The translations under genes and the position numbers were made by a program. Source: Wenjunlia tyrosinilytica (GTDB taxonomy: Bacteria; Actinomycetota; Actinomycetes; Streptomycetales; Streptomycetaceae). Taken from it: a DNA stretch of 64,000 nucleotides. A model generated the notes under the pieces. The model was not told the DNA's origin and ran no database searches. It was given only the letters and a program-made list of their open reading frames with translations. Below are positions 24,495-33,848 of this stretch, in pieces (the first letter of the stretch is position 1; each line of letters begins with the position of its first letter). The stretch covers positions 155,464 through 219,463 of the forward strand of contig NZ_BMMS01000016.1 in the NCBI RefSeq assembly GCF_014646055.1, in the 5' to 3' direction.

Positions 24495-26270
24495 GTGGAC
24501 CCTGTGATCGTGGTCGGCGGGGGGCCCGTCGGCCTGGCCCTGGCGCTCGCCCTCGCCCGGCAGGACGTGCCGAGCGTGGTGATCGAGCAGGGCGAGGGGC
24601 GGCCACGCGAGAACCCCCGCACGGTGGTGCTGCGCCCCGACACCGCGGCCCTGCTGACCCGGCTCGGCTACAAGAGCGCTTGCTCCGACGGGGCGTCATG
24701 GACCGTGTGGCGCACGATGCGGCGGCGGCGGGAACTCCTGCGGGTGGAGTTCGGCGGCGGTGACCGCTTCGGCGACCACGAGGGGATCGCTCCCGGGCCG
24801 CGCCCCGCCGACGGGGCCCGCCCCACCGGGCCTCGCCCGGCTGCCGGATACCGCCCCGCCGCCGGCCAGGACGACGGCTACGCCGACGGGGTGATGGGCC
24901 GTCAGCCCTCCCCGCTGCATCTGCGGCAGAACCTCCTCCTGCGCGGACTCGCCGACGCGGCCGCCGCCTCCGGACTCATCCAGCTGGCCACCGGCTCCCA
25001 CGTCGACGCCGTCGAACAGGACGACGACGGGGTGACCGTGCACACCCGCGGCGACGCGACCACCTGGTGGCGGGGCAGCCACCTCGTCGGCTGCGACGGA
25101 ACGCGGTCCATCGTCCGCAAGCTCCTCGGCGTCCGCTTCCCCGGCCGCACCGCGGTGGACCGCTACGCCGTCGCCACCGTCCGGGCCGAACTCCCCTTCC
25201 CGGGCGAGGCGCTGCTGCACTGGGAGCCGCCGTGGCGCGGTGACAGCGAGGTGACCGCCCGCCCGCTGCCGGACGGGGTGTGGCGCGTCGACTGGCGGCT
25301 GCCTCCCGTCTCCAGCACGGCGGCGATGGCCTCTCACGGCGACCTGCTGACCCCGGACGCGCTGATCACCAAGATCCGCGACACACTCGCCGGCTGGTGC
25401 GGGAGCGTCCCCCGGTACGATCTGCTCGCCTCCGCCGAGTACGGGGTGCACCAGCGGCTGGCGCAGCGATGGCGCGTCGGACGGGCGTTCCTGGCCGGGG
25501 ACGCGGCGCACCAGCTCGGGGCGCTGGGTGTGCAGTCCGTCGACGAGGGCCTTCGCGACGTCGACAACCTCGCCTGGAAGCTCGCCGCCGCCTGGCACCG
25601 CCACGCCTCGGACACCCTGCTCGACAGCTACCAGGCCGAGCGGCGCGGCGCGGTCGGCGCCCGGCTGCGGGCCGCCGACCAGGCGCTGCCGCTGCTGCGC
25701 TCCTCGGGGGCGCTGCGGTCGGCGCGCCGCTCCCTGCTGTCGGGGCCGGCGCGCAAGCACGGCTCCCTGCTGAGCGACGGGAATGTGGGGACGGGGCTGC
25801 TCGGCGGCCCGTCGGTCTACCGCCGCTCCAGGCTCTCGGCCCCCTCGTCCTCGGCCACCACCGACACTCCGGTGGGCGGGCAGGTCGACGATGTGCCGGT
25901 CACCGCGCTCGACGGTTCCCGCACCCGGCTGCGGGAGCGGCTCGGGCGCGATCTGCTGGTCGTGCTGGTGGCACCGGGGACGGGGGTGTGGGACAGCAGG
26001 CACTGGCTGTCCGCCGGACTGATGCCCGCCCTGTCCGCGGCCACCGCCGCCCTGCCCGTCCCGGCGGAGCTGCTGGTCGCCGAGACCTATCCGGGCTCGA
26101 CGGCCCACACCGTCCTGCTGGTGCGCCCCGACGGGCATCTGGCGGCGGTGATGAACGGCTTCCGTCCGGCGGAGCTGCACGCGAGCGCCGAACTGGCGCG
26201 GGGCGGCTCGCCGGAAGCGGAGGCGGAGACCGAGGCGGAGCAGTCCCAGGACCGGGTGGGTACCGGCTGA
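24495..26270 (+). CDS. FAD-dependent aromatic-ring-type monooxygenase
   Basis: A 591-aa flavoprotein of the PheA/TfdB or UbiH type. GTG 24495 is the only in-frame start near the Rossmann motif VIVVGGGPVGLALALALARQ. The central DG motif is VGCDGTRSIVRKLLG and the second FAD motif is FLAGDAAH. After GDAAH the usual P-x-G-x-G-x-N-x-G run reads QLGALGVQSVDEGLRD, an unusual variant near the flavin. The C-terminal thioredoxin-like domain (about 460-570) is present. Such enzymes hydroxylate aromatic rings using NAD(P)H; substrate unknown. A Gly/Pro-rich insertion lies at about 97-135. It stands alone between gluD and the convergent RNase Y-like gene, 246 bp after gluD. Confidence 0.85.
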   Translation: MDPVIVVGGGPVGLALALALARQDVPSVVIEQGEGRPRENPRTVVLRPDTAALLTRLGYKSACSDGASWTVWRTMRRRRELLRVEFGGGDRFGDHEGIAPGPRPADGARPTGPRPAAGYRPAAGQDDGYADGVMGRQPSPLHLRQNLLLRGLADAAAASGLIQLATGSHVDAVEQDDDGVTVHTRGDATTWWRGSHLVGCDGTRSIVRKLLGVRFPGRTAVDRYAVATVRAELPFPGEALLHWEPPWRGDSEVTARPLPDGVWRVDWRLPPVSSTAAMASHGDLLTPDALITKIRDTLAGWCGSVPRYDLLASAEYGVHQRLAQRWRVGRAFLAGDAAHQLGALGVQSVDEGLRDVDNLAWKLAAAWHRHASDTLLDSYQAERRGAVGARLRAADQALPLLRSSGALRSARRSLLSGPARKHGSLLSDGNVGTGLLGGPSVYRRSRLSAPSSSATTDTPVGGQVDDVPVTALDGSRTRLRERLGRDLLVVLVAPGTGVWDSRHWLSAGLMPALSAATAALPVPAELLVAETYPGSTAHTVLLVRPDGHLAAVMNGFRPAELHASAELARGGSPEAEAETEAEQSQDRVGTG

Positions 26271-26342
26271 AGGGTGGCGCCTGGGCCGCCCGGCCTGTTA
26301 TCGGACAGGCATTCGAGTCGCGTCGGTGCGCTCGCAGGGTCG

Positions 26343-27839
26343 TCAGCGCGCGTACTCCGTGGCGCGGCTCTCCCGCACCACGGTGATCCGGATCTGGCCC
26401 GGATAGGTCAGCTCCTGCTCGACCTGCTTGGCCACATCACGCGCGATCACCTGCGCCTGGAGGTCGTCCACCTCGTCCGGGCGCACCATCACCCGGATCT
26501 CGCGGCCCGCCTGCATGGCGAAGACCTTGCCCACACCCTCGTGGGAGGCGGCGATGCGCTCCAGGCGTTCCAGGCGCTTGACGTACGCCTCCAGCGATTC
26601 GCGCCGGGCACCGGGCCGCCCTCCTGAGATGGCGTCGGCGGCCTGGGTCAGCACGGCCTCGACGGTGCGCGCCTCCACCTCGTTGTGGTGCGCCTCGATG
26701 GCGTGCACGACGTCCTCGTCCTCGCCGTAGCGGCGGGCGACGTCCGCGCCGATATGGGCATGGCTGCCCTCGACCTCATGAGTGAGGGCCTTGCCGATGT
26801 CGTGCAGCATCGTGCCGCGTTTGACCGGCGCCGGGTCCAGGCCGAGTTCGCAGGCGATCATCGCGGCGATGTGCGCCGACTCGACGAGATGGCCGAGCAC
26901 GTTCTGGCCGTAGGAGGTGCGGTAGCGCAGGCGGCCCAGCAGCCGTACGAGTTCCGGGTGCACATCGGTGATCCCGACATCCACGAGCGCCTCCTCCGCC
27001 GCCCGCTGGCACAGTTGCTCGACCTCGGCATTGCTGCGCTCGTAGACCTCCTCGATCCGGTGGGGGTGGATGCGGCCGTCGGCGACCAGGGAGTCCAGGG
27101 TGAGCCGGCCGACCTCCCGGCGCACGGGGTCGAAGCAGGACAGCAGGACGGCCTCGGGGGTGTCGTCGATGATCAGGTTCACCCCGGTGACCGACTCGAA
27201 GGCCCTGATGTTGCGCCCCTCACGGCCGATGATCCGGCCCTTCATGTCGTCGCTGGGCAGGTGGAGCACGGAGACGACGGACTCGGCGGTCTGCTCGCCG
27301 GCCACGCGCTGGATCGCGGACGCCACGATCCTGCGGGCCCGCTCCTCCCCGCGCTCACGGGCGGCGTTCTCGATGTCCCTGACCAGCACGGCGGCCTCGC
27401 GCTTGGCCTGGTTCTCCAGGGTCTTGACCAGCTCGGCCCTGGCCGCGGCGGCGGTCAGCCCGGCGGCGCGCTCCAGGATCCGGCGGCGGTCGTCCGCCAC
27501 GTCCCGCAGCTCTGCCCGCTTGGCCTCCACGACCCGCTCGGCCGAGGCGAGTTCGCGCCTGGCGAGCTGGATCCGGTCCGCCTCGGCATCGATGCGCTCC
27601 TCGCGGTCGGCCAGCCGCTGCTCGCGCCGTTCGAGATCGGCGCGCAGCTCACGCACCTCGTTCTTGAGCGCCCGGATCTCCTCCTCCGCCTCCTCCGTGG
27701 CCCGGCGGGCGTCCTCGTGGGCCACGGCCTTGATGGCCTCGGCCTCCTGACGGGCCGTCGAACGAAGCCGCCACATGAGCACGGCGGCGATGGTCGCGAG
27801 AATGGACAGACCCGACCCGGTCCCCAGCGCGAGCTCCAT
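26343..27839 (-). CDS. rny: RNase Y-like membrane-anchored ribonuclease
   Basis: A 498-aa protein with RNase Y architecture: one N-terminal helix (about 4-24), a long charged coiled coil (about 25-190), a KH domain (VLHLPSDDMKGRIIGREGRNIRAFE, about 195-255) and an HD domain with the metal motif MLHDIGKA (about 355) and an EAHHNEVE segment. In firmicutes RNase Y starts mRNA decay; in actinomycetes RNase E dominates, so its role here is less clear. ATG 27839 with GGGAG upstream. It converges with the monooxygenase gene and is far from recX because of a 910-bp gap. Confidence 0.88.
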   Translation of the reverse strand: MELALGTGSGLSILATIAAVLMWRLRSTARQEAEAIKAVAHEDARRATEEAEEEIRALKNEVRELRADLERREQRLADREERIDAEADRIQLARRELASAERVVEAKRAELRDVADDRRRILERAAGLTAAAARAELVKTLENQAKREAAVLVRDIENAARERGEERARRIVASAIQRVAGEQTAESVVSVLHLPSDDMKGRIIGREGRNIRAFESVTGVNLIIDDTPEAVLLSCFDPVRREVGRLTLDSLVADGRIHPHRIEEVYERSNAEVEQLCQRAAEEALVDVGITDVHPELVRLLGRLRYRTSYGQNVLGHLVESAHIAAMIACELGLDPAPVKRGTMLHDIGKALTHEVEGSHAHIGADVARRYGEDEDVVHAIEAHHNEVEARTVEAVLTQAADAISGGRPGARRESLEAYVKRLERLERIAASHEGVGKVFAMQAGREIRVMVRPDEVDDLQAQVIARDVAKQVEQELTYPGQIRITVVRESRATEYAR

Positions 27840-28432
27840 GGCCCCAACTCCCGTTCTCCCGCGCGCCACGGCAGCCCTCGGCCGACACCGGAGCAGGACA
27901 GACGGGACGCGGTGCCGCGTCACCGCGAGGACCAGGACCGATTACCCGTACGGGTGAACCCGAAAAGGGAAGACGCCACCCCTGCGTGTGAACCGGGTGC
28001 CGACTGCAGGCGCACCGGATCCTGTGGCGGACCGGACGGGAGGGCGGTTCGGAAATGGTCGGTCGTGGCCTGCTCGGCTTCTGTTCCGGACACTGCTGGA
28101 GACGTGTTCGGCCTTGCGTGTTCGGCGAGGCTGCCCCTCACTCACTGTGAGGCTAGGGCGCCGCAGAGTCAGGGTCAAGAAAACCGACAACCCCCGAACG
28201 GCACCCGGCCCGAGGGGCCTGGGTCACTCATGAGCGGGTCGCTCGGTCACCCGCGCACGGGCCGCCCGGTCCCCCCCCCCGCCCGTCGAGGGGACCTCCG
28301 GTCCCCGGACCTCACGTCCGCGCCACCCGCACCGGTGGGGCGATCACCGGGGAGATGGGCCTGCTCGTCACTCACGAGCGGATCCTGCCGGTCACCCGGA
28401 CCGCATCTGCCCGTCCCCTACCGGTCTCTCGG
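27840..28432. other. Gene-free gap with a C10 run upstream of the RNase Y-like gene
   Basis: No ORF here has coding character or a ribosome site. A run of ten C lies at 28271-28280. TCACTC(A/G)TGA-like words followed by GCGG or CCGG recur here and in the neighbouring repeat region (28224, 28368, 28452, 28555, 28708). The part near 27840-27960 should carry the RNase Y-like promoter, but no clear box is seen. Confidence 0.45.
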
Positions 28433-28670
28433 CACTCGCGAGGTGTCCGGGTCACTCGTGACCGGATCTCCCGGATCGCCTGGACCGGCGCTGCCCGCCC
28501 CCGCATCTGCCCGTCCCCGTATCCGCCTCCGGGACACTCGCGAGGTGTCCGGGTCACTCATGACCGGATCTCCCGGATCGCCTGGACCGGCGCTGCCCGC
28601 ACTCATAGCTGCCCGCCCTCGTATCTGCCCGTCCCGTATCCGCCTCGGGGACACTCGCGAGGTCTTCCGG
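28433..28670. repeat. About 102-117-bp direct repeat in the gap downstream of recX
   Basis: A block beginning CACTCGCGAGGTGTCCGGG starts at 28433 and again at 28535; the first 66 bp differ at only one or two places. A third, partial copy (CACTCGCGAGGT) starts at 28652. Each copy contains a TCACTC(G/A)TGACCGG word. The array lies between recX (ends 28750) and the RNase Y-like start, and is noncoding on both strands as far as I can tell. Possible roles: termination, regulatory RNA, or a duplicated spacer. Confidence 0.7.
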
Positions 28671-28749
28671 CCACCCCGCGCGGGTCGCCGCGGGGAGGGC
28701 GGCCTCGTCACTCGTGAAACGGATCCCCGGGCCACCCGTCCAGGGGTGT

Positions 28750-29373
28750 TCACTCGGGGAGGTACTGCTCCAGCGCCTCCGCGTCTTCGCCTTCCTCCTC
28801 CAGCGCCGCGCGGACCACGCTCAGGGCGAGGCCCTCGCTGTAGCCCTTGCGGGCGAGCAATCCGGCGAGGCGGCGGATGCGTTTCTCGCGCTCGAGGCCG
28901 CGCGTCGCGCGGAGTTTGCGCTCCACCAACTCGCGGGCCGTGGCCTCCTCCTGTGCGGCGTCGAGCTGCCCGACCGCCTCGTCCACCAGCTCGCCGTCCA
29001 CTCCCCGCGTGCGCAGCTCGCGCGCGAGGGCGCGCCGGGCCAGGCCGCGGCTGTGGTGCCGGGACTCGACCCAGGCGTTGGCGAAGGCGCTGTCGTCGAT
29101 GAGCCCCACATCCTCGAATCTGGCCAGGACATGCTCGGCCACGTCCTCGGGGATGTCCCTGCGGCGCATGGCTTCGGCGAGTTGCCCACGAGTGCGCGGA
29201 GTGCCCGTCAGCAGGCGCAGGCACAGCGCGCGTGCCGCCTCCTCGGGATCGCGGGGAGGCGTCGGCTCCTCCCCGTCGGTCCTGCGGCGCCCTCTCCGCC
29301 CCCGTTTCGGCGGCCCCTCGCTCCCGGTGCCGGGACCGCCACTACCGGAGAGGGCGCCCGTCTCCTCCCGCAC
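28750..29373 (-). CDS. recX: RecA regulator RecX
   Basis: A 207-aa helical protein with three-helix RecX repeats (RARALCLRLLTGTPRT, DDSAFANAWVESR, ARRALARELRTRGVD) after a basic Gly-rich N-terminus (1-40). RecX caps RecA filaments and inhibits recombinase. GTG 29373 lies 7 bp after the recA stop, with GAGG five bases before it, so recA-recX is one transcription unit and RecX is induced with RecA. Confidence 0.93.
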   Translation of the reverse strand: MREETGALSGSGGPGTGSEGPPKRGRRGRRRTDGEEPTPPRDPEEAARALCLRLLTGTPRTRGQLAEAMRRRDIPEDVAEHVLARFEDVGLIDDSAFANAWVESRHHSRGLARRALARELRTRGVDGELVDEAVGQLDAAQEEATARELVERKLRATRGLEREKRIRRLAGLLARKGYSEGLALSVVRAALEEEGEDAEALEQYLPE

Positions 29374-29380
29374 TCCCGCC

Positions 29381-30508
29381 TCAGCTCTTGACGGTCGCGG
29401 TCGCCTTCGCCGCCTTCGCGCCCTTGGCCGTGGCAGCGACGGCCTTCGCCGGGGCCGCGGGCTCCTCTGCCGCCTTGGCGGCGGGCTCGGCCGCGGCCGC
29501 CGGGGCGTCGAGCTTCGGGCCGATGCCCAGCTTCTCCTTGATCCGCTTCTCGACCTCGTCGGCGAGGTCGGGGTTGTCCCGAAGGAAGTTACGGGCGTTC
29601 TCCTTGCCCTGGCCGAGCTGGTCGCCCTCGTACGTGTACCAGGCGCCCGACTTGCGGATGAAGCCGTGCTCCACGCCCATGTCGATCAGGCCGCCCTCGC
29701 GGCTGATGCCGTGGCCGTAGAGGATGTCGAACTCGGCCTGCTTGAAGGGCGGGGCCATCTTGTTCTTGACGACCTTGACGCGCGTGCGGTTGCCGACGGC
29801 CTCGGTGCCGTCCTTGAGGGTCTCGATGCGGCGGATGTCCAGACGCACGGAGGCGTAGAACTTCAGCGCGCGGCCACCGGTCGTGGTCTCGGGCGAGCCG
29901 AACATCACGCCGATCTTCTCGCGGAGCTGGTTGATGAAGATCGCGGTGGTCTTCGACTGGTTCAGCGCGCCGGCGATCTTGCGCAGGGCCTGGCTCATCA
30001 GGCGGGCCTGGAGGCCGACGTGGGAGTCGCCCATCTCGCCCTCGATCTCCGCCCGCGGCACCAGCGCGGCCACGGAGTCGATGACGATGAGGTCGAGCGC
30101 GCCGGAGCGCACGAGCATGTCGACGATCTCGAGCGCCTGCTCACCCGTGTCCGGCTGGGAGATGATGAGCGAGTCGGTGTCGACTCCGAGCTTCTTGGCG
30201 TACTCCGGGTCGAGCGCGTGCTCGGCGTCCACGAACGCCACCGCGCCGCCCATCTTCTGCGCGTTCGCCACCGCGTGCAGGGTCATGGTCGTCTTGCCGG
30301 AGGACTCCGGACCGTAGATCTCGACGACCCGGCCGCGCGGGAGCCCGCCGATGCCGAGGGCGACGTCGAGGGCGGTCGACCCCGTCGGGATGACCTCCAC
30401 CGGCTCGCGCGCGCCGTCTCCGAGGCGCATGACGGCACCCTTGCCGAACTGCCGTTCAATCTGTGCGAGCGCGGCGTCCAGCGCCTTCTCGCGGTCGGTT
30501 CCTGCCAT
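29381..30508 (-). CDS. recA: Recombinase RecA
   Basis: A 375-aa recombinase for homologous recombination and for LexA cleavage in the SOS response. Walker [10 protein letters not shown], Walker B LIVIDSV, DNA-binding loop [20 protein letters not shown] and all core segments are present. ATG 30508 gives the family start [20 protein letters not shown]. The C-terminus (about 335-375) is an Ala/Lys-rich tail in place of the acidic tail of E. coli RecA. An SOS-type promoter with a LexA-like site lies at 30620-30649. Confidence 0.97.
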   Translation of the reverse strand: MAGTDREKALDAALAQIERQFGKGAVMRLGDGAREPVEVIPTGSTALDVALGIGGLPRGRVVEIYGPESSGKTTMTLHAVANAQKMGGAVAFVDAEHALDPEYAKKLGVDTDSLIISQPDTGEQALEIVDMLVRSGALDLIVIDSVAALVPRAEIEGEMGDSHVGLQARLMSQALRKIAGALNQSKTTAIFINQLREKIGVMFGSPETTTGGRALKFYASVRLDIRRIETLKDGTEAVGNRTRVKVVKNKMAPPFKQAEFDILYGHGISREGGLIDMGVEHGFIRKSGAWYTYEGDQLGQGKENARNFLRDNPDLADEVEKRIKEKLGIGPKLDAPAAAAEPAAKAAEEPAAPAKAVAATAKGAKAAKATATVKS

Positions 30509-30619
30509 CGGTTCCACCCTGGGGGTCTGTGTCGAGCGCTTCACGTCCACGACGCTAGCCGGTCCCACTGACATCGCGCCCCGGCTCGTACCCGACCTGT
30601 GGACAACTCACCGCCCACC

Positions 30620-30649
30620 ATCCTATGGGAATGGATGTTCGATTGTCGG
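30620..30649 (-). promoter_or_regulatory. recA promoter with LexA (SOS) box
   Basis: Read on the minus strand: -35-like CCGACA (30649-30644), an 18-bp spacer and -10 TAGGAT (30625-30620). The spacer holds GAACATCCATTC (30640-30629), which matches the actinobacterial GAAC-N4-GTTC LexA box except for one base in the second half. LexA bound there would block RNA polymerase, as expected for DNA-damage induction. A 111-bp leader follows before the ATG. The remaining gap up to 30812 is noncoding and has short AGCGGC/GAAC-rich repeats. Confidence 0.7.
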
Positions 30650-30812
30650 TCCGGGGCGCACCGTGCCCTGGACCGGAAGGGGAAATGCCAGGTCAGCGGC
30701 AGAACAAAGCGACGGCAGAACAAGCAACGGCGGAACGGACAGCGGCCGGACAGGCAGCGGCGAAACGGTCACCGGCCGAACAGACAGCGGCGACGGCCGG
30801 CGGCGGGAAGAG

Positions 30813-32108
30813 TCAGCGGCGGAACATCCGGCGCACCACGGCCGCCGCCGAGGCGCCCGACCGCCGCCGGATCCGCTGCTGGGCCCGAGGATCCGTCACT
30901 TCGTAACGTTTGATGTACGCGCCCAAGAAGCTCTGGAGGGTCGCCGTCGCCGGGATGGCGATGAGCGCGCCGACCGCGCCCATCAGCGCCGTTCCGGCGA
31001 TCACGGAGCCGAACGCGACCGCCGGGTGGATGTCCACGGTCCTCGCCGTGATGCGGGGCTGGAGCAGGTAGTTCTCGAACTGCTGGTAGATCACCACGAA
31101 GACGAGCACCCACAGCGCGTCCCACGGATCGACGGTGAACGCCAGCAGCATGGGCAGCGCCCCGGCCATGTAGGTGCCCACCGTGGGGATGAACTGCGAG
31201 ACCAGGCCCACCCAGACCGCCAGCGCGGGCGCGTAGGGGACCCCCACGAACTCGAAGAGGATGTAGTGGGCGACCGCCGAGACGATCGCCATGAGCGCGC
31301 GCGAGTAGAGGTATCCGCCGGTCTTGGCGACGGCGATCTCCCACGCCCGCAGCACCTCGGCCTGGCGTGCAGGGGGCAGGACCGAGCACACCGCCCGGCG
31401 CAGCCTCGGCCCCTCGGCGGCGAAGTAGTAGGCGAACAAGGTGATGGTCAGCCCCTTGAACACCGCGCTGAGCACGGTGGCGGACAGCCCCCACACACTG
31501 AAGGCGCCCTCCTGCAGATACCTGCGCAGCCAGCTCGAGTGCAGGACGTTCTCCTGCACCTTGCCCGGGGACAGCTTCTGGTCGAAGGTGCTGTTGATCC
31601 ACAGGATCACGGAGTTGATGTAGTCGGGCAGGTTCTCCACCATCGTGCGGATCTGGTCGATCAGCAAGGAGCCGAGCGCGGCGGTGAACCCCGCGGCGAA
31701 CAGCAGCAGGCCGAGGAAGACAACGCCCGTCGCCAGTCCCCGGCGCATCCCGCGCGCGGCCATGCGGTCCACCGCCGGCTCCACCGCGAGCGCCAGGAAG
31801 AACGCGATCAGCACCGACATCAGCAGGCCCAGCAGTTGATGGAAGGCCCAGCTGACGAAGCGGAACGCGCCGAACAGCGCGAACGCCAGGAGCATGGCGC
31901 GCGGAAGCCACCGCGGCATCCGGTCGCGGTCGCGTTCACCGCCACGGCCGGGAGAACCGTCGCGGTCGCCGTCGCGACCGGCGGTGTCTCCCTCGGCGGT
32001 GTCTCCCTCGGCGGCCTCGCCGTCGGCGGCGTCTCCCTCGGCGTCGCCACCCGGTGTCCCGTCCGATGGCTCGCCCGACGTCTGCGGTATCTGATCACTG
32101 CTCGGCAC
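30813..32108 (-). CDS. AI-2E family transporter-like membrane protein
   Basis: A 431-aa permease of the AI-2E (PerM/TqsA) family, about eight helices. GTG 32108 is the most plausible start; no strong ribosome site is seen, and longer readings lack family similarity. The first about 65 residues are Asp/Gly/Glu-rich with AEGDTAEGDTAG repeats and are cytoplasmic. The core has PTVGTYMAGALPMLLA, DPWDALWVLVFVVIYQQFENYLLQPRI and the C-terminal GAVGALIAIPATA signature. Family members move small molecules or ions; no ligand can be given. It is upstream of recA but with a gap and its own strand position, so it is probably separately expressed. Confidence 0.85.
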   Translation of the reverse strand: MPSSDQIPQTSGEPSDGTPGGDAEGDAADGEAAEGDTAEGDTAGRDGDRDGSPGRGGERDRDRMPRWLPRAMLLAFALFGAFRFVSWAFHQLLGLLMSVLIAFFLALAVEPAVDRMAARGMRRGLATGVVFLGLLLFAAGFTAALGSLLIDQIRTMVENLPDYINSVILWINSTFDQKLSPGKVQENVLHSSWLRRYLQEGAFSVWGLSATVLSAVFKGLTITLFAYYFAAEGPRLRRAVCSVLPPARQAEVLRAWEIAVAKTGGYLYSRALMAIVSAVAHYILFEFVGVPYAPALAVWVGLVSQFIPTVGTYMAGALPMLLAFTVDPWDALWVLVFVVIYQQFENYLLQPRITARTVDIHPAVAFGSVIAGTALMGAVGALIAIPATATLQSFLGAYIKRYEVTDPRAQQRIRRRSGASAAAVVRRMFRR

Positions 32109-32251
32109 GCGGTCAGTCTGGCCTACCGCGTGCGCCGCGGCTAACCCCTGGCGCCACCCGTCCGGCACGGCCGGGCGCCGTTGCCGCCCAACACCGCCGT
32201 CGAGCCACGCCGTTCGGCGCACCCGTCGAGCAGGCGGCTTCCTTGACGAGA

Positions 32252-32305
32252 GCTTCCGTGCGACAGCTTTCGTTCAGCGCTTCCGTGCGACAGCTTTCAT
32301 TCAGC
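32252..32305. repeat. 27-bp tandem repeat at the 3' end of the DUF3046 gene
   Basis: A 27-bp unit starting GCTTCCGTGCGACAGCTTTC is present at 32252 and 32279 (one base different), and its first five bases recur at 32306 inside the DUF3046 coding end. The array touches the stop codon (32301-32303), so it seems to have arisen by duplication of sequence next to that stop. Confidence 0.75.
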
Positions 32306-32495
32306 GCTTCGACGCGGGCACGTCCATGGCCGCGCACACCGCGCGCCAGACATCCTTCGCGTCCCACCCCGCGTCGAGCGCCTCCATCACGGTGCGCCCG
32401 CCGAGCTGGGACATGACATGGTCGCGGGCGAACGAGTCGGCGTACGCCTCCCCGAAGTGAGCGCGCATCCGCCGCCAGAACTCCGTCAACCTCAT
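32301..32495 (-). CDS. DUF3046 protein
   Basis: A 64-aa protein found beside recA-recX in actinomycetes. ATG 32495 gives the family start MRLTEFWRRMRAHFG; the conserved block YADSFARDHVMSQLGGRT and the W-Ala-rich second half (DAGWDAKDVWRAVC) are intact. GGAG lies just before the start. The fold seems helical and soluble; function is unknown. It is divergent from the gene at 32597, with 101 bp between. Confidence 0.85.
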   Translation of the reverse strand: MRLTEFWRRMRAHFGEAYADSFARDHVMSQLGGRTVMEALDAGWDAKDVWRAVCAAMDVPASKR

Positions 32496-32596
32496 GCGCT
32501 CCAGTATCCCGCCTCGGCGGGCGAGCGTTCCCACGGCCGGGTGCAGTGCCGCCGGGACCGCGCCGCGGGCGGCCCGCCGCGCCTACTGTGCCCGGT

Positions 32597-33571
32597 ATGG
32601 CTGAATCCCCCACTGCCGCGGCGGACCCACTCGCCGCCCCTTCCGCCGACCCCCTCTCCCGTGCCGAACGCTTCATCTGGCTGACGGGCCGTGTCCTGGA
32701 GCAGAGACGATTCGCCCATCTCTTCCGCGGCGCGGACCCCGGCCCCGTGGAGACCGCGCTGTCCGCCTATGCCAACGAGGACGGCGGGTACGGGCACGCC
32801 CTCGAACCCGATGTGCGCGGTCCGTCCAGCCAGCCGCTGCCCACGATGACGGCGCTGCGCCTGCTGGACGAGCTGGGGCTGTGCGGCGGGCAGCACGCGG
32901 AACGGATCTGCCGGTGGCTGACCACGGTCACCAACCACGACGGCGCGCTGCCCGCCGTCCTGCCCTCCTTGCGCGACTACCCGCACCCGCCCTATCTGCG
33001 GGTGCCCGACGACCCGCCGAGCGAACTGCTGGCCACCGGGGCAGTCGTGGGCACCCTGCACCGCAACGAGGTGTGGCACGCGTGGCTGTTCCGCGCCACC
33101 GAGTTCTGCTGGCGGGCCGTGGAGTCGCTCGACCGCACGCACCCGTACGAGGCCGAGGCGGCGGTGGCGTTCCTCGACGGGGTCCCGGACCGGGCCCGTG
33201 CCGAGCGCGCCGCCGCCCGCCTGGGCAGGATCGTGCGCGAGCGCCAGCTGGTCGTGCTCGAGCCCCGCCGTGCCTCGGTGCTGCCCGTCTCTCCCGGCTA
33301 TGCGCCGGGCGAGCACCACTTCGCGTACGACTACGCCCGCACTCCCGACTCGCTCGCCCGGCGGTGGTTCTCGGACGCGGAGATGGAACGGGCCCTCGAC
33401 GCGCTCGCCGCCGCCCAGGAGGACGACGGCGGTTGGCCGATCCGCTGGCGGGAGTGGGCTCCGGGCACCCGTCTGGAGTGGCGGCCGATAGTGACGATCG
33501 AGGCGCTGCGCACCCTGCGGGCGTACGGGCGCGAGCCCGGTCTCAGCCCAGAGCGCGCACCAGGGCGGTGA
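32597..33571 (+). CDS. Conserved hypothetical protein with alpha-toroid-like repeats
   Basis: A 324-aa protein. ATG 32597 is chosen by frame and the Ala-rich start; there is no Shine-Dalgarno, and TACTGT (32583-32588) eight bases upstream could be a -10 box of a leaderless transcript. Two segments, NEDGGYGHALEPD (about 57-69) and EDDGGWPIRW (about 275-284), are QW/DGGW-type motifs of prenyltransferase/squalene-cyclase-like (alpha/alpha) barrels, and helices in between carry Ala/Leu-rich repeats. No cyclase DXDD motif is seen. Function unknown. Its 3' end overlaps the convergent azlD end by 29 bp. Confidence 0.75.
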   Translation: MAESPTAAADPLAAPSADPLSRAERFIWLTGRVLEQRRFAHLFRGADPGPVETALSAYANEDGGYGHALEPDVRGPSSQPLPTMTALRLLDELGLCGGQHAERICRWLTTVTNHDGALPAVLPSLRDYPHPPYLRVPDDPPSELLATGAVVGTLHRNEVWHAWLFRATEFCWRAVESLDRTHPYEAEAAVAFLDGVPDRARAERAAARLGRIVRERQLVVLEPRRASVLPVSPGYAPGEHHFAYDYARTPDSLARRWFSDAEMERALDALAAAQEDDGGWPIRWREWAPGTRLEWRPIVTIEALRTLRAYGREPGLSPERAPGR

Positions 33572-33848
33572 CCACCACGGCGGCCGCCACGACGACGAGG
33601 AAGGGCGCCCGCAGGAGCAGGGCCGCGGCGGCGGCCGCGACTCCGGCGGCACGGGCGTCGAGGGTCAGCGCCCGGCCGTCGCCGAACGTCTGGATGCCGG
33701 TGAGCGCCGCGAGCAGGGCGATCGGCACCAGGGCGGCGAGCCGGCGCACCAGCGGCCGCTCCAGCACCCCGGCGGGGACCGAGAGGCCGAGTAGCTTGAC
33801 CAGGTAGCAGCTCAGGGCAGTGCCGAGGATGGCGAGCCAGGTGGTCAT
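33543..33848 (-). CDS. azlD: AzlD-type branched-chain amino acid exporter subunit
   Basis: A 101-aa membrane protein with three or four helices, starting MTTWLAILGTALSCYLVKLLG, typical AzlD. Its ATG overlaps the azlC stop by 4 bp (ATGA), so the two are co-translated. AzlC-AzlD pairs export branched-chain amino acids or analogues. The 3' end overlaps that of the convergent gene at 32597-33571. Confidence 0.88.
   Translation of the reverse strand: MTTWLAILGTALSCYLVKLLGLSVPAGVLERPLVRRLAALVPIALLAALTGIQTFGDGRALTLDARAAGVAAAAAALLLRAPFLVVVAAAVVVTALVRALG

Noticed and set aside
28271..28280. The C10 run as a phase-variable tract
   Set aside because: It is not inside or next to a coding start, so slippage would not switch a gene.
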